DNA of 64,000 nt from Dolichospermum compactum NIES-806 (GTDB lineage Bacteria; Cyanobacteriota; Cyanobacteriia; Cyanobacteriales; Nostocaceae). Positions 54,453-63,146 of this stretch are shown piece by piece. The notes below the pieces were generated by a model, which ran no database searches, was not told the DNA's origin, and saw only the letters and a program-made list of their open reading frames with translations. Each line of letters opens with the position of its first letter. Within the stretch, counting starts at the first letter, position 1. Location of the stretch: assembly GCF_002368115.1 (NCBI RefSeq), contig NZ_AP018316.1, positions 2,905,760-2,969,759 of the forward strand, given 5' to 3'. The translations under genes and the position numbers were made by a program.

Positions 54453-54675
54453 GGGAAATCTCTTTGGATAGCACAGCTAGAATTTTGTTAGCCCAAGTGT
54501 TGATTTGGGAATGAGGATGATTACGCAAAATTTCACTCAAAGCGATCGCTCTTTGTAATTGTCCACCCATTTAATAAGCTTTAATTAACCACATTTGGGC
54601 TTGAATATAATTTTGACCATTGCGCTCTTGACAACCCTGACAGTAATCTTCTAAATATTTTTTGTTTGAAGCCGT
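54445..54675 (-). pseudogene. Helical-repeat (TPR-like) gene, broken by in-frame stop
   Basis: A continuous minus-strand frame that reads ASNKKYLEDYCQGCQERNGQ and NYIQAQMWLIKAY, then a TAA at 54571-54573, then continues in the same frame from ATG 54570 as MGGQLQRAIALSEILRNHPH, SQINTWANKILAVLSKEISR. The helix spacing resembles TPR-type repeats. The start of the gene is lost just after the LysM gene. The second piece (41 codons) overlaps the grpE-like start. The intact ancestor was probably the sixth gene of the cluster. Confidence 0.6.
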
Positions 54676-54684
54676 CAACTATCT

Positions 54685-55179
54685 TCATGGGCTTTTCCTT
54701 TGACAGCTACTAGGAATTTTCAACACCTGATCTATATCTAGTTGATTTTCCCGTTTTTGCAATTCAGGGTTAGCAGCAACGATTAATTGCCAATCAGTAG
54801 GTTTACTACAAAATTTTCCCGCAATACTACTAAGAGTATCTCCTGATTTTACGGTATAAGTAGCTAGGATTGGGGCTGATTTAGGAATGACAGGGGTAAT
54901 TACAGGGGGAGTGAGATTAGCAGTAGTAGGAACTGTAGGTTTAGGAACTGTTGCCGTATATATAGCTGTTTGCAGGGCAAAAAAACTACCTGCTGCACCG
55001 ATAGTAATACCGATTATCAGCATGAAAATGGCAATAGTTGTTGTCCAGGATTTCGGACGCTGGGGTAATTCTGCCAATGAACGAATTAGAGAAACATCAG
55101 TGTCACAATTAGGACAACTGTTGCTCTCAATTCCCTTGTAGCCACAAACAGGACAGTCAATTTTAGTTATGGTGTTCAT
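54685..55179 (-). CDS. Zinc-ribbon, membrane-anchored LysM protein
   Basis: 164 residues. The N-terminal zinc ribbon (CPVCGYKGIESNSCPNCDTD) is followed by one membrane segment (TTIAIFMLIIGITIGAAGSF), a Pro/Thr/Ala-rich spacer and a C-terminal LysM domain (ATYTVKSGDTLSSIAGKFCS ... LQKRENQLDIDQVLKIPSSC). The ribbon would be cytoplasmic and the LysM outside, where it could bind peptidoglycan. It overlaps the stop of the broken hsp70 gene (ATGA), so it was translated together with the chaperone. It appears intact. Confidence 0.82.
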   Translation of the reverse strand: MNTITKIDCPVCGYKGIESNSCPNCDTDVSLIRSLAELPQRPKSWTTTIAIFMLIIGITIGAAGSFFALQTAIYTATVPKPTVPTTANLTPPVITPVIPKSAPILATYTVKSGDTLSSIAGKFCSKPTDWQLIVAANPELQKRENQLDIDQVLKIPSSCQRKSP

Positions 55180-55970
55180 CGTGTAAGTCCCGTGATAATA
55201 CTATTACTGGGTAATTCTTGATTTAACCAATGTTGTACATCTGGTTGTAGTTCTCGCCATAAACGATCTGCTTCATTACTATCACCAACCACTAGTGGCT
55301 GCATTTAACATCCGAGAGAGTTTGTCATACATGGCATTAGCTTGGGTAGGGGCAACGGCTTTGGCTTGTTGGATAGCGAGAATACAACCTTGTACTAGCT
55401 GTACCTTATCAGGTAAGTTGCGAAGTTCTCGTCTGGTTTCTTGACTGTGATACTCCATTGAGGAGAGATTATTAGTATTAATAGCAAATTGTAATTCTTG
55501 ACTCAAGTTTTGTAATCGTTCTTGCTGAAATTCAGGAATCATAAAGCCACAGAAATTGATCACGCGATCGCACTCATTCACCAAATACTCTGCTTCTAAG
55601 CGTTCAGGTGACATAGATACCTGGAACTGATTCAGACTTTCCTCCGCCCGTTCCTGTAAATCACTATACTCTTCTCCAGTGGTAGGATTAATAATCCCAT
55701 TAGCTGCACAACTGGTACAGCTAACTTCAAGGCTGATTCTACACCGAATGCAGTTAAGTCTTGGCGATTTAGTTCTTCTATAGCTGCCTCTAATTCTTGA
55801 TGGATTTTCTCGTCTACCCGCCCCCGCGAAAAATTACAACTGACTTTCACTGATGGATTACTTTTTAAAGTTGCAGTCATTTTCAAATCGCTGTTCTTTT
55901 CATCCAACTCCAAATAAGCAATAATTTCCGTTCCCGCTGGATATTTATCATCTAAACCCAACCACATATA

Positions 55971-56092
55971 CTGCAAACGGTTTATTGTTTAACTAAATAT
56001 GGAACCCCTCTCCAAACCTCTCCCCGCAACGGGGAGAGGTTTGGAGACTGTTATTTGTATTATAAAAAAGTCCAAGTTTTAGCCGTTTTGAG
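55971..56092. mobile_element. MITE inside hsp70, TATA-flanked
   Basis: 122 bp with inverted ends CTGCAAACGGTTT and (complement) CTCAAAACGGCT, flanked by TATA on both sides, suggesting insertion at a TA-type target. The centre is a long hairpin made of CCTCTCCAAACCTCTCCCC and its complement, a unit also present in parts near 44990 and 40025. It interrupts the Hsp70 frame between RIGD and MWLGL. Confidence 0.78.
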
Positions 56093-56227
56093 TATATCCC
56101 CAATCCTTTCATTATTTTTCACCCCATATAAATCTTCTTTCACATCATCAGGGCTGAAAAACTGAAAGTGAATTAGGCCTTGTCCTTCCACTACAGTTTT
56201 AAAAGTATGAGAAACAGTTATCGGTAA

Positions 56228-56335
56228 TATAGCGGTATGCACTTGCATGAGATACATCATAGCCCCCTCATCGCTTGCGGGGAGGGGGTTGGGGGTGGGG
56301 TTCTTGTATCTCACTCAATCGAGAACCGCTATATA
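56228..56335. mobile_element. MITE-like repeat inside hsp70 (TATAGCGGT ends)
   Basis: About 108 bp. The left end TATAGCGGTATGCACTTGCA and the complement of the right end TATAGCGGTTCTCGATTGAG share TATAGCGGT and then GAGATACA further in. The middle is G/C-run rich (GGGGAGGGGGTTGGGGGTGG). It replaces most of the Hsp70 ATPase domain. Confidence 0.7.
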
Positions 56336-56593
56336 TCGCCACGATTAATAACTTGATCTTGACGATTAACTAATTGAATAAGCCTGTTCTCCTACCAAAA
56401 ATTTATTTTGTTCAGCAGCTACTACTGAACGGGTGAGTTTTCTATCTGGGGGTGTGTTGTCATTAGCTGTGACTACTTCCACACCTGCTAACTTAAATGC
56501 AGCGACGGAGTTAGTTGTTCCCAAGTCTATACCGATTGCTTTACCCATAATTCATTCTCACCCTGGTTATCAATGATTTAATTTAATTTTCAA

Positions 56594-57301
56594 TTATGAC
56601 AAAGATTTATGTTGACAAATAGCTTTATTCATGGAGATAATTTGTCCTACATGAAAAGAAGGAGGCATTAAACTATGAATCCGATGATCAAGTCCATCGT
56701 GCATGACATCTGTAGGTAATAATGAATGATCTAATCCCAATGTATGACCAATTTCATGAGCGATAGTATTAGCAATTAAATTAGACAATTGACCTAAATT
56801 TAAACTAGCCTGATTGGAAGTATGAAGAATTTGGTCAATGCGAACACCAGCAATATCTGTAACTTGATGATGGCGGAAACTGGCTATTCCTAAATAATCT
56901 ATTGGTTGTTGATCTGCAAATACATATACATGAGTGAAATTACGCCCCCATTCTTTCTCCTCTGGTTCGTCTGAAGTCAAAAATACATGAACACTTCTAA
57001 AAGCACTAAAAACCTTAGACAAAGCATCTGCCATGATTTCTAGCATGGTGCTATTGTTATCAGTTGTGTTAACGATTCCAGAAATATCTACCCAGATACA
57101 ATGACGTATTTCTTGATCTTTAATAATTAGAAATGTGCCACATGATGGACACACACGCCAATCAAGTTGAATCCGAGAACGGCAACCTTGACAACTTGGT
57201 TTTGCTGGTCTGTCAAGATTAATCCGTTCCCAGATGGGAACTTGCAATTTACGATTGGTCTTAGTTTTTTTGGTTAAATTCAGGCGATCGTAAAGTGACA
57301 T
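56594..57301 (-). CDS. Metzincin-type zinc metalloprotease with zinc-ribbon
   Basis: 235 residues. The N-terminal part has a zinc ribbon (CQGCRSRIQLDWRVCPSCG). The C-terminal domain has the zinc-protease motif HEIGHTLGLDH, preceded by LSNLIANTIA and followed by PTDVMHDGLDH, whose methionine fits the Met-turn of matrixin-like metzincins. No signal peptide is seen, so it would act in the cytoplasm, which is unusual for a metzincin. It begins 3 bp after the second terD stop and ends 45 bp before the hsp70 start: clearly one operon with the terD pair. Confidence 0.85.
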   Translation of the reverse strand: MSLYDRLNLTKKTKTNRKLQVPIWERINLDRPAKPSCQGCRSRIQLDWRVCPSCGTFLIIKDQEIRHCIWVDISGIVNTTDNNSTMLEIMADALSKVFSAFRSVHVFLTSDEPEEKEWGRNFTHVYVFADQQPIDYLGIASFRHHQVTDIAGVRIDQILHTSNQASLNLGQLSNLIANTIAHEIGHTLGLDHSLLPTDVMHDGLDHRIHSLMPPSFHVGQIISMNKAICQHKSLS

Positions 57302-57304
57302 TAT

Positions 57305-57910
57305 TTAACAATAAGACGTAACAAGTTCCCCTAAACCATTAACACTAACACCATTCCCAATAGCTGCCATTTTCCACTCGTTATTGTGGCGATAAACTTC
57401 AGCTAAAACCATTCCTGTCATACCGCTATACTCTTTTCCAGAAAGGTTATATCGAGCTAATTCTTTGTTATTAGCTGAATTTACCAATCTAACAAAGGCA
57501 TTGTCCACTTGGGTGAAATCTTGTTTACGAGCAATACAATCGTAAATATTGATGACGAAGACTAGTTTAGCAATATCAGCAGGAATGCGAGGTAAATCAA
57601 TAATGATTACTTCGTCATCACCATCACCAGCACCAGTTAAATTGTCTCCTGTATGGACGATTGATCCTGATGAATGTTGAAGATTCCCAAAGTAGATTAT
57701 GTTTTCTTTGGCTGTTAATTTACCATTAGCATCCAGGCAAACTACAGAGGCATCTAGGTCATAGTCATGACCACCACCACCAAAACTTCTAAAAAATCCG
57801 CCACCAGAGCGTTTAACTACGTCCCAACCCAGTCCACACATCAATTTAGTTAGACCAGGAGCTTCTTTAGAAAGGGAAATTCTCTGTCCTTTCTGGAGAT
57901 TAATTGCCAT
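57305..57910 (-). CDS. TerD-family calcium-binding stress protein, copy 2
   Basis: 201 residues of the TerD fold. LTKLMCGLGWDVV, YDLDASVVCLDANGKL, SIVHTGDNLTGAGDGDDEVI and DLPRIPADIAKLVFVINIYD give the usual acidic calcium sites. Compared with copy 1 it has an insertion GGFFRSFGGGGHDYDLD in the first half. TerD proteins are linked to tellurite resistance, phage and general stress responses; here the context (chaperone and protease) suggests stress. It lies 12 bp downstream of the first terD. Confidence 0.92.
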   Translation of the reverse strand: MAINLQKGQRISLSKEAPGLTKLMCGLGWDVVKRSGGGFFRSFGGGGHDYDLDASVVCLDANGKLTAKENIIYFGNLQHSSGSIVHTGDNLTGAGDGDDEVIIIDLPRIPADIAKLVFVINIYDCIARKQDFTQVDNAFVRLVNSANNKELARYNLSGKEYSGMTGMVLAEVYRHNNEWKMAAIGNGVSVNGLGELVTSYC

Positions 57911-57922
57911 GTTTAATTTCTC

Positions 57923-58498
57923 CTAGCTAAAGCGATCTAATAAAGCTTTCAATCCCCCTTGATAGCCTGAACCAACGGCATTTAACCGCCAATCTCCATC
58001 TTTGCGGTACAGTTCAGCCATAATTAATGCAGTTTCAATGGAGTAGTCTTCAACTAGGTCATAGCGAATAACTTCTTTTTCGTTTTGAGCATTTACAACC
58101 CGAATAAAGGCATTTTGCACTTGACCAAAGTTTTGATGCCGTTCTGCTGCTTCGTGAATAGTGACAGTGATGACTATTTTGTGAACATCCGCAGGGACTT
58201 TTTGTAAATTGATCTTAATGACTTCATCATCACCATCACCTAAACCTGTCAGGTTATCTCCAGTGTGTTGGACTGATTTGGCAGGATCTGGACTGGTGAG
58301 ATTATTGTAAAAAATGAAGTGCTGATCAGAAATTAGTTTTTCGTTACTTCCCAGGATAAAGACGGAGGCATCCAAGTCAAAATCCAAGCCAGTATCCACA
58401 ACCTTAACATCCCAGCCCAAACCCACAAATACTTCGGTGAGTCCGGGAGCTACTTTTTCTAGTGAAATCCGTTGTCCTTTAGTTAGCGAAACTGCCAT
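57923..58498 (-). CDS. TerD-family calcium-binding stress protein, copy 1
   Basis: 191-residue TerD protein, first gene of the minus-strand cluster. It begins MAVSLTKGQRISLEKVAPGL and shows GLGWDVKVVDTGLDFDLDASVFIL, SVQHTGDNLTGLGDGDDEVI and NLQKVPADVHKIVITVTIHE; the aspartate-rich loops bind calcium in the family. Length and motifs are standard. The promoter of the whole cluster should lie in 58499-58700. Confidence 0.93.
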   Translation of the reverse strand: MAVSLTKGQRISLEKVAPGLTEVFVGLGWDVKVVDTGLDFDLDASVFILGSNEKLISDQHFIFYNNLTSPDPAKSVQHTGDNLTGLGDGDDEVIKINLQKVPADVHKIVITVTIHEAAERHQNFGQVQNAFIRVVNAQNEKEVIRYDLVEDYSIETALIMAELYRKDGDWRLNAVGSGYQGGLKALLDRFS

Positions 58499-59205
58499 TG
58501 CTTGGTAAACTCCTAAATTTTTACTTGCTTTTACTTCTAGCCAAATTTGACACTAGTATCTGAAATTGAGATACAGTTCTGTGTAGTATTAATAGGGAAT
58601 GGGAAAAATTGAGGCACACTAAAAATAATTGCAGTTAAATCTTGTATGCTGCCATGAAAGACATCATAATTAATACTTATTTCAGCATATATATATTAAA
58701 AAGGCAAGTCACAATGTTGTAAATATTCGCAAACACTGAAGAACAGCCAGTCTAAAATAAAACCTGTGGTTTGTCTACAAGCGATCGCAAAGTGCTGCTG
58801 CCAGCAGTTCGCCCAACAAAACCCCGATTTAGTTTTATCCTGGAATAGTGGACTGAAAAAACTTCAGCCTTCCCAATAGATCAGGTTATAACCAGCATTT
58901 CTGGGGACTGATAGCGATATTTAAGCCACAAGCTACGTAACTCCAGCAATAGAAACCCTTGCAAAGCGTTCCATCAATAGTTACACTTTTTAAAATATTC
59001 TCATTTTTGTTTAGCAATTACCCAAACACTCAAACAGCCAGTTCTTGACAAAAGAACTCAAACTATGGTAGTGCGTCAGTATTGCCAAACTCAAAATCAG
59101 CAATAAAAAAACTCAGAGAGTTCTCTAATTGACGGTTTCCGTCATCTGTGAACCTCCGTAAGAAAATTGCTTTGTAAACATAACTATCCAGGAGGCTTGT
59201 AGTCA
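58499..59205. other. Divergent promoter region of the terD cluster and psbB
   Basis: About 700 bp. The psbB side (58860-59205) should hold its promoter and long leader, ending with AGGAGG just before the start. A HIP1-containing palindromic repeat of the family seen in the MITEs lies at 58782-58814. No gene is found. Confidence 0.6.
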
Positions 59206-60732
59206 ATGGGACTACCTTGGTATCGAGTACATACAGTCGTTCTCAACGATCCAGGTCGGCTGATTTCTGTACACTTAATGCACACAGCTTTAGTAGCTGG
59301 CTGGGCAGGTTCAATGGCACTGTACGAACTAGCCGTTTATAACCCTAGTGATCCAGTTCTCAACCCCATGTGGCGACAAGGGATGTTCGTACTTCCCTTC
59401 ATGGCACGTTTAGGCGTAACCGAGTCTTGGGGCGGTTGGAGTGTAACTGGTGGCACAGCAGTAGACCCCGGTTTCTGGTCATTTGAAGGCGTTGCTGCCG
59501 CTCACATCGTTCTCTCTGGTTTATTATTCTTAGCTGCCGTTTGGCACTGGGTTTTCTGGGATTTGGAACTCTTTAGAGATCCTCGCACCGGTGAACCTGC
59601 ACTAGATTTACCAAAAATGTTTGGTATTCACCTGTTCTTATCCGGTTTACTTTGTTTTGGTTTTGGTGCATTCCACCAGACTGGACTATTTGGTCCAGGA
59701 ATGTGGGTATCTGATGCCTATGGACTAACAGGCAGTATTCAGCCAGTAGCCCCAGAATGGGGTCCATCTGGATTTAACCCCTATAATCCAGGTGGCATAG
59801 TCGCTCACCACATTGCGGCTGGTATCGTCGGTATTATTGCAGGTTTATTCCACCTCACCGTTAGACCTCCCGAAAGGCTATACAAAGCCCTACGGATGGG
59901 TAATATTGAAACCGTACTTTCCAGCAGTATCGCTGCTGTATTCTTCGCTGCTTTCGTAGTAGCCGGAACCATGTGGTACGGTAACGCTGCTACCCCAATC
60001 GAACTGTTTGGTCCTACCCGTTACCAATGGGATCAAGACTACTTCCGCCAAGAAATTCAGCGTCGTGTGCAAACAAGCGTTGCTGAAGGTGCTTCTTTGA
60101 CCGAAGCTTGGTCGCAAATTCCTGAAAAACTGGCTTTCTACGATTATGTTGGTAATAGCCCCGCGAAAGGTGGTCTATTCCGTACAGGTCCAATGGTGAA
60201 AGGTGATGGTATTGCTGAATCTTGGCAAGGTCACGCTGTGTTCACAGATGCAGAAGGACGGGAATTAACAGTTCGTCGTCTACCGAACTTCTTTGAAACC
60301 TTCCCAGTCATTTTGACTGATAAAGATGGCGTTATCCGTGCTGACATCCCATTCCGTCGCGCAGAATCTAGATACAGCTTTGAACAAACTGGGGTAAAAG
60401 TCAGCTTCTACGGTGGGAACCTGAATGGTCAAACCTTTACAGATCCCGCTGATGTGAAGAAGTACGCCCGCAAAGCTCAAGGTGGAGAAATATTTGAATT
60501 TGACAAAGAAACCTTGAACTCTGACGGTGTATTCCGCACATCTCCTAGAGGTTGGTTTACCTTTGGTCATGCTGTATTTGCTCTATTATTCTTCTTTGGT
60601 CACTTGTGGCACGGTTCACGGACAATCTACCGTGATGTATTTGCCGGTGTGGAAATTGAAGAAGAACAAGTTGAATGGGGTCTTTTCCAGAAGCTGGGTG
60701 ACAAGACAACTCGCCGGAGAAAGGAAGCTTAA
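59206..60732 (+). CDS. psbB: Photosystem II chlorophyll-binding protein CP47
   Basis: 508-residue inner antenna of photosystem II with six membrane helices and the large lumenal loop between helices 5 and 6. It begins MGLPWYRVHTVVLNDPGRLI and has VHLMHTALVAGWAGSMALYE, AAHIVLSGLLFLAAVWHWVF and FGHAVFALLFFFGHLWHGSR with the usual chlorophyll-binding histidines. Length is exactly typical. An AGGAGG ribosome-binding site precedes it. psbT follows in 97 bp. Confidence 0.99.
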   Translation: MGLPWYRVHTVVLNDPGRLISVHLMHTALVAGWAGSMALYELAVYNPSDPVLNPMWRQGMFVLPFMARLGVTESWGGWSVTGGTAVDPGFWSFEGVAAAHIVLSGLLFLAAVWHWVFWDLELFRDPRTGEPALDLPKMFGIHLFLSGLLCFGFGAFHQTGLFGPGMWVSDAYGLTGSIQPVAPEWGPSGFNPYNPGGIVAHHIAAGIVGIIAGLFHLTVRPPERLYKALRMGNIETVLSSSIAAVFFAAFVVAGTMWYGNAATPIELFGPTRYQWDQDYFRQEIQRRVQTSVAEGASLTEAWSQIPEKLAFYDYVGNSPAKGGLFRTGPMVKGDGIAESWQGHAVFTDAEGRELTVRRLPNFFETFPVILTDKDGVIRADIPFRRAESRYSFEQTGVKVSFYGGNLNGQTFTDPADVKKYARKAQGGEIFEFDKETLNSDGVFRTSPRGWFTFGHAVFALLFFFGHLWHGSRTIYRDVFAGVEIEEEQVEWGLFQKLGDKTTRRRKEA

Positions 60733-60829
60733 AACTTGGATGAGGTGTGAAGTAGATTTTTCTACTTCATGCTTTTTCTGTGGTTTGTTAAACTAAAATT
60801 ACTGGCTCAACAGGCAGGATCTGAAAAAT

Positions 60830-60934
60830 ATGGAAAGTGTTGCTTACATCTTGATTTTAGCCCTAGCAATAGGTGTACTCTTTTTTTCAATCGCCTTCCG
60901 CGAACCCCCCCGGTTTGAGAAAAAAGAGAAATAG
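60830..60934 (+). CDS. psbT: Photosystem II small subunit PsbT
   Basis: 34 codons, ATG 60830 to TAG 60932. The product MESVAYILILALAIGVLFFS then IAFREPPRFEKKEK has the single membrane helix and the basic FREPPR tail of PsbT. The usual psbB-psbT order supports it. It binds near the PSII dimer interface. Confidence 0.96.
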   Translation: MESVAYILILALAIGVLFFSIAFREPPRFEKKEK

Positions 60935-60973
60935 GTTATTTATTCCCAATTAATTAGGGAATATATACTAACA

Positions 60974-61009
60974 ATATCCGTTGTTACTATCATAAGTAGC
61001 AGCGGATAT
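60974..61009 (+). terminator. Probable terminator of psbB-psbT
   Basis: 15-bp stem ATATCCGTTGTTACT with AGTAGCAGCGGATAT (two G-U pairs), short loop, followed by TTTTGGTTT. It lies 40 bp after psbT. Confidence 0.7.
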
Positions 61010-61230
61010 TTTGGTTTAGGTATTAAAACTCAGATATTACCCATTACCTATTCCCTATTCACCGCCATATATGATATAATTTTATGTCTGGAAGTTAATA
61101 TGTGTTAAGACTAGCTATTCTAAGCTAGGATAAGACAGCAATGTAAGTGGAAATTGTCCTCCCACTACTTACATATAAACTGAATTTATGACAAAACCTT
61201 TACGGAGACTAGACCCAGGAACACATTAGC
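61010..61230. other. Promoter/leader region of rpsA
   Basis: Between the psbT terminator and rpsA. A heptanucleotide-type stretch (ATTACCTATTCCCTATTCA) lies at 61035-61060. No other feature is seen. Confidence 0.45.
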
Positions 61231-62271
61231 ATGGTCAATCAGAACTTAACCGCTACAGAAATTGGATTTACCCACGAAGATTTCGCTGCTCTACTTGATA
61301 AATACGACTATCACTTCAGCCCTGGAGATGTCGTACCGGGTACAGTTTTCAGTATAGAGCCGCGCGGCGCTCTGATTGACATAGGTGCGAAAACCGCAGC
61401 ATATATACCCATACAAGAAATGTCTATTAACCGGGTTGATGCCCCGGAAGAAGTCTTACAATCAAACGAAACACGGGAATTTTTCATCCTTACCGATGAA
61501 AATGAAGATGGTCAGCTCACCCTTTCAATTCGTCGGATTGAGTATATGCGGGCTTGGGAGCGAGTTAGGCAGTTGCAAGCAGAAGATGCTACTGTCCGTT
61601 CTGGCGTTTTCGCAACCAACCGTGGTGGTGCATTAGTGCGAATTGAAGGACTACGCGGCTTTATCCCCGGTTCTCATATTAGCACTCGCAAACCCAAGGA
61701 AGATTTGGTAGGCGAAGAACTGCCCTTGAAATTCTTAGAAGTAGATGAAGAGCGTAACCGCTTAGTTCTCTCCCATCGTCGAGCGCTGGTTGAGCGGAAA
61801 ATGAACCGTTTGGAAGTTGGCGAAGTGGTCATTGGTACTGTCCGCGGTATCAAACCTTACGGTGCTTTCATTGACATTGGTGGAGTGAGCGGACTATTAC
61901 ATATTTCTGAGATTTCCCACGAGCATATTGATACTCCTCATAGTGTATTCAATGTTAATGATGAAGTGAAAGTAATGATCATTGACTTGGATGCAGAAAG
62001 GGGACGGATTTCACTGTCTACTAAACAGTTAGAACCCGAACCTGGTGACATGATCAAAAACCGTGATTTGGTTTACGATAAGGCCGAAGAAATGGCAGCT
62101 AAGTATCGGGAACAATTGCTTGCCAAACAGCAAGGCATTACTACACCTGTAGAAGCTACAGATGTGGAAGCCGTAGCTGAAGAAGTTGCACCTATGGAAA
62201 CTGTAGTTGAGGAAGAAATTCCTCCAGCAACAGAGATTGAAGAAGAGATCCCCGCAGCTATTGAATCATAG
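61231..62271 (+). CDS. rpsA: 30S ribosomal protein bS1
   Basis: 346 residues with three S1 RNA-binding domains: about 30-100 (GDVVPGTVFSIEPRGALIDI), 118-185 (VRSGVFATNRGGALVRIEGL) and 200-270 (GEVVIGTVRGIKPYGAFIDI with HISEISHEHI). The C-terminus is acidic and Glu-rich (VEATDVEAVAEEVAPMETVV). The three-domain length is usual for cyanobacterial and plastid S1, shorter than the six domains of E. coli. It brings mRNA to the 30S subunit. A terminator follows. Confidence 0.96.
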   Translation: MVNQNLTATEIGFTHEDFAALLDKYDYHFSPGDVVPGTVFSIEPRGALIDIGAKTAAYIPIQEMSINRVDAPEEVLQSNETREFFILTDENEDGQLTLSIRRIEYMRAWERVRQLQAEDATVRSGVFATNRGGALVRIEGLRGFIPGSHISTRKPKEDLVGEELPLKFLEVDEERNRLVLSHRRALVERKMNRLEVGEVVIGTVRGIKPYGAFIDIGGVSGLLHISEISHEHIDTPHSVFNVNDEVKVMIIDLDAERGRISLSTKQLEPEPGDMIKNRDLVYDKAEEMAAKYREQLLAKQQGITTPVEATDVEAVAEEVAPMETVVEEEIPPATEIEEEIPAAIES

Positions 62272-62320
62272 ATTGATAATTGCCAGTGATTACAACTCAG
62301 ATTGTTAAAGTATATTATGA

Positions 62321-62345
62321 AGAGGGAAACCCCTCTTTTTTTTTA
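62321..62345 (+). terminator. Rho-independent terminator of rpsA
   Basis: Stem AGAGGG / CCCTCT with loop AAAC, followed by nine T, 50 bp after the rpsA stop. Confidence 0.92.
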
Positions 62346-62390
62346 CTTACAATCTAAAATCCGCAATTAATATGAATGGGGTGAGATATT

Positions 62391-63146
62391 TTGGCAACTA
62401 TTAAATGTAAAAACATTGCGTTTTCTAATATTGAAGCAATTTTATTTGATAAAAACGGTACTTTAGAAGATTCAGAGTCATATTTAAGAACATTGGGACA
62501 AAAAGCAGCACGGATGATAGACGCACAAATTCCTGGAATTGGCGAACCTTTATTAATGGCTTTTGGTATTAATGGCAATTTCTTAGATCCAGCAGGTTTA
62601 ATATCAGTAGCGAGTCGTAGAGAAACAGAAGTTGCAGCAGCAGCTTACATTGCAGAAACTGGCAGGGGATGGTTTGAATCCTTAAAAATCGCCCGTCAAG
62701 CTTTAGAAGAAGCTGATCAATATGTTGGTAAAACTCCTTCACCTTTATTTGTGGGTAGTTTAGAGATATTAAAGTCCTTGTCAGCAGCAGGGCTAAAATT
62801 GGGAATCCTGTCAGCAGCAACGACTCAAGAAGTCAAAAAATTTGTCAATACTCACCAATTAAGCGATTATTTGCAACTAGAAAAAGGTGTTGATGAAGGT
62901 CCTAGTAAACCAGATCCAACCCTGTTTTTAGAAGCTTGCCAAGCCTTGGGAGTATCACCAGAGACAACTTTAATGGTAGGTGATTCTATGGGTGATATGC
63001 AAATGGCGCGTGATGCTGAGGCTGCTGGCTGTATTGGGATTACTTGGATTGCTAGGGCAGATAATGTTCAAGGTGCAGATGTAGTGATTAATCAACTTGA
63101 TGAAATTCAGGTGATTGAATTAGAACTTACGCAAGTGTCACACTAA
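62391..63146 (+). CDS. HAD-family hydrolase with altered motif I
   Basis: 251 residues starting at TTG 62391 (MATIKCKNIAFSNIEAILFD). Motif I is LFDKNGTLEDS: the first Asp (nucleophile) is present, but the second, normally Asp, is Asn. Motif II is in KLGILSAATTQEV, the lysine in DEGPSKPDPTLFLEACQALG and motif IV in TLMVGDSMGDMQMARDAEAAG. It is a phosphatase-type HAD; if the Asn is a conserved variant it may be slower or have another role. The last nine or so codons overlap a MITE end (63122-63243), so the C-terminus LTQVSH is MITE-derived. Confidence 0.85.
   Translation: MATIKCKNIAFSNIEAILFDKNGTLEDSESYLRTLGQKAARMIDAQIPGIGEPLLMAFGINGNFLDPAGLISVASRRETEVAAAAYIAETGRGWFESLKIARQALEEADQYVGKTPSPLFVGSLEILKSLSAAGLKLGILSAATTQEVKKFVNTHQLSDYLQLEKGVDEGPSKPDPTLFLEACQALGVSPETTLMVGDSMGDMQMARDAEAAGCIGITWIARADNVQGADVVINQLDEIQVIELELTQVSH

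Larger units (their letters stand above)
55176..56548 (-). pseudogene. Hsp70/DnaK-like chaperone, broken by deletion, two MITEs and frameshifts
   Basis: It begins well (MGKAIGIDLGTTNSVAAFKL ... TRSVVAAEQNKFLVGEQAYS), the Hsp70 phosphate-binding start. It soon loses frame, and after about 75 residues meets a repeat element (56228-56335); nearly all of the ATPase domain is missing. The far side resumes in the substrate-binding domain (ILPITVSHTFKTVVEGQGLI, HFQFFSPDDVKEDLYGVKNN). A second element (55971-56092) interrupts this before MWLGLDDKYPAGTEIIAYLE and LKSNPSVKVSCNFSRGRVDE. Two more frame changes follow, near 55690 and 55283, before the tail LWRELQPDVQHWLNQELPSN, whose stop overlaps the LysM start. 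No functional chaperone can be made. Confidence 0.85.

Noticed and set aside
56060..56314. 84-codon minus-strand frame as an independent gene
   Set aside because: Its start is MITE sequence and its middle is Hsp70 substrate-binding domain; it is part of the broken hsp70.
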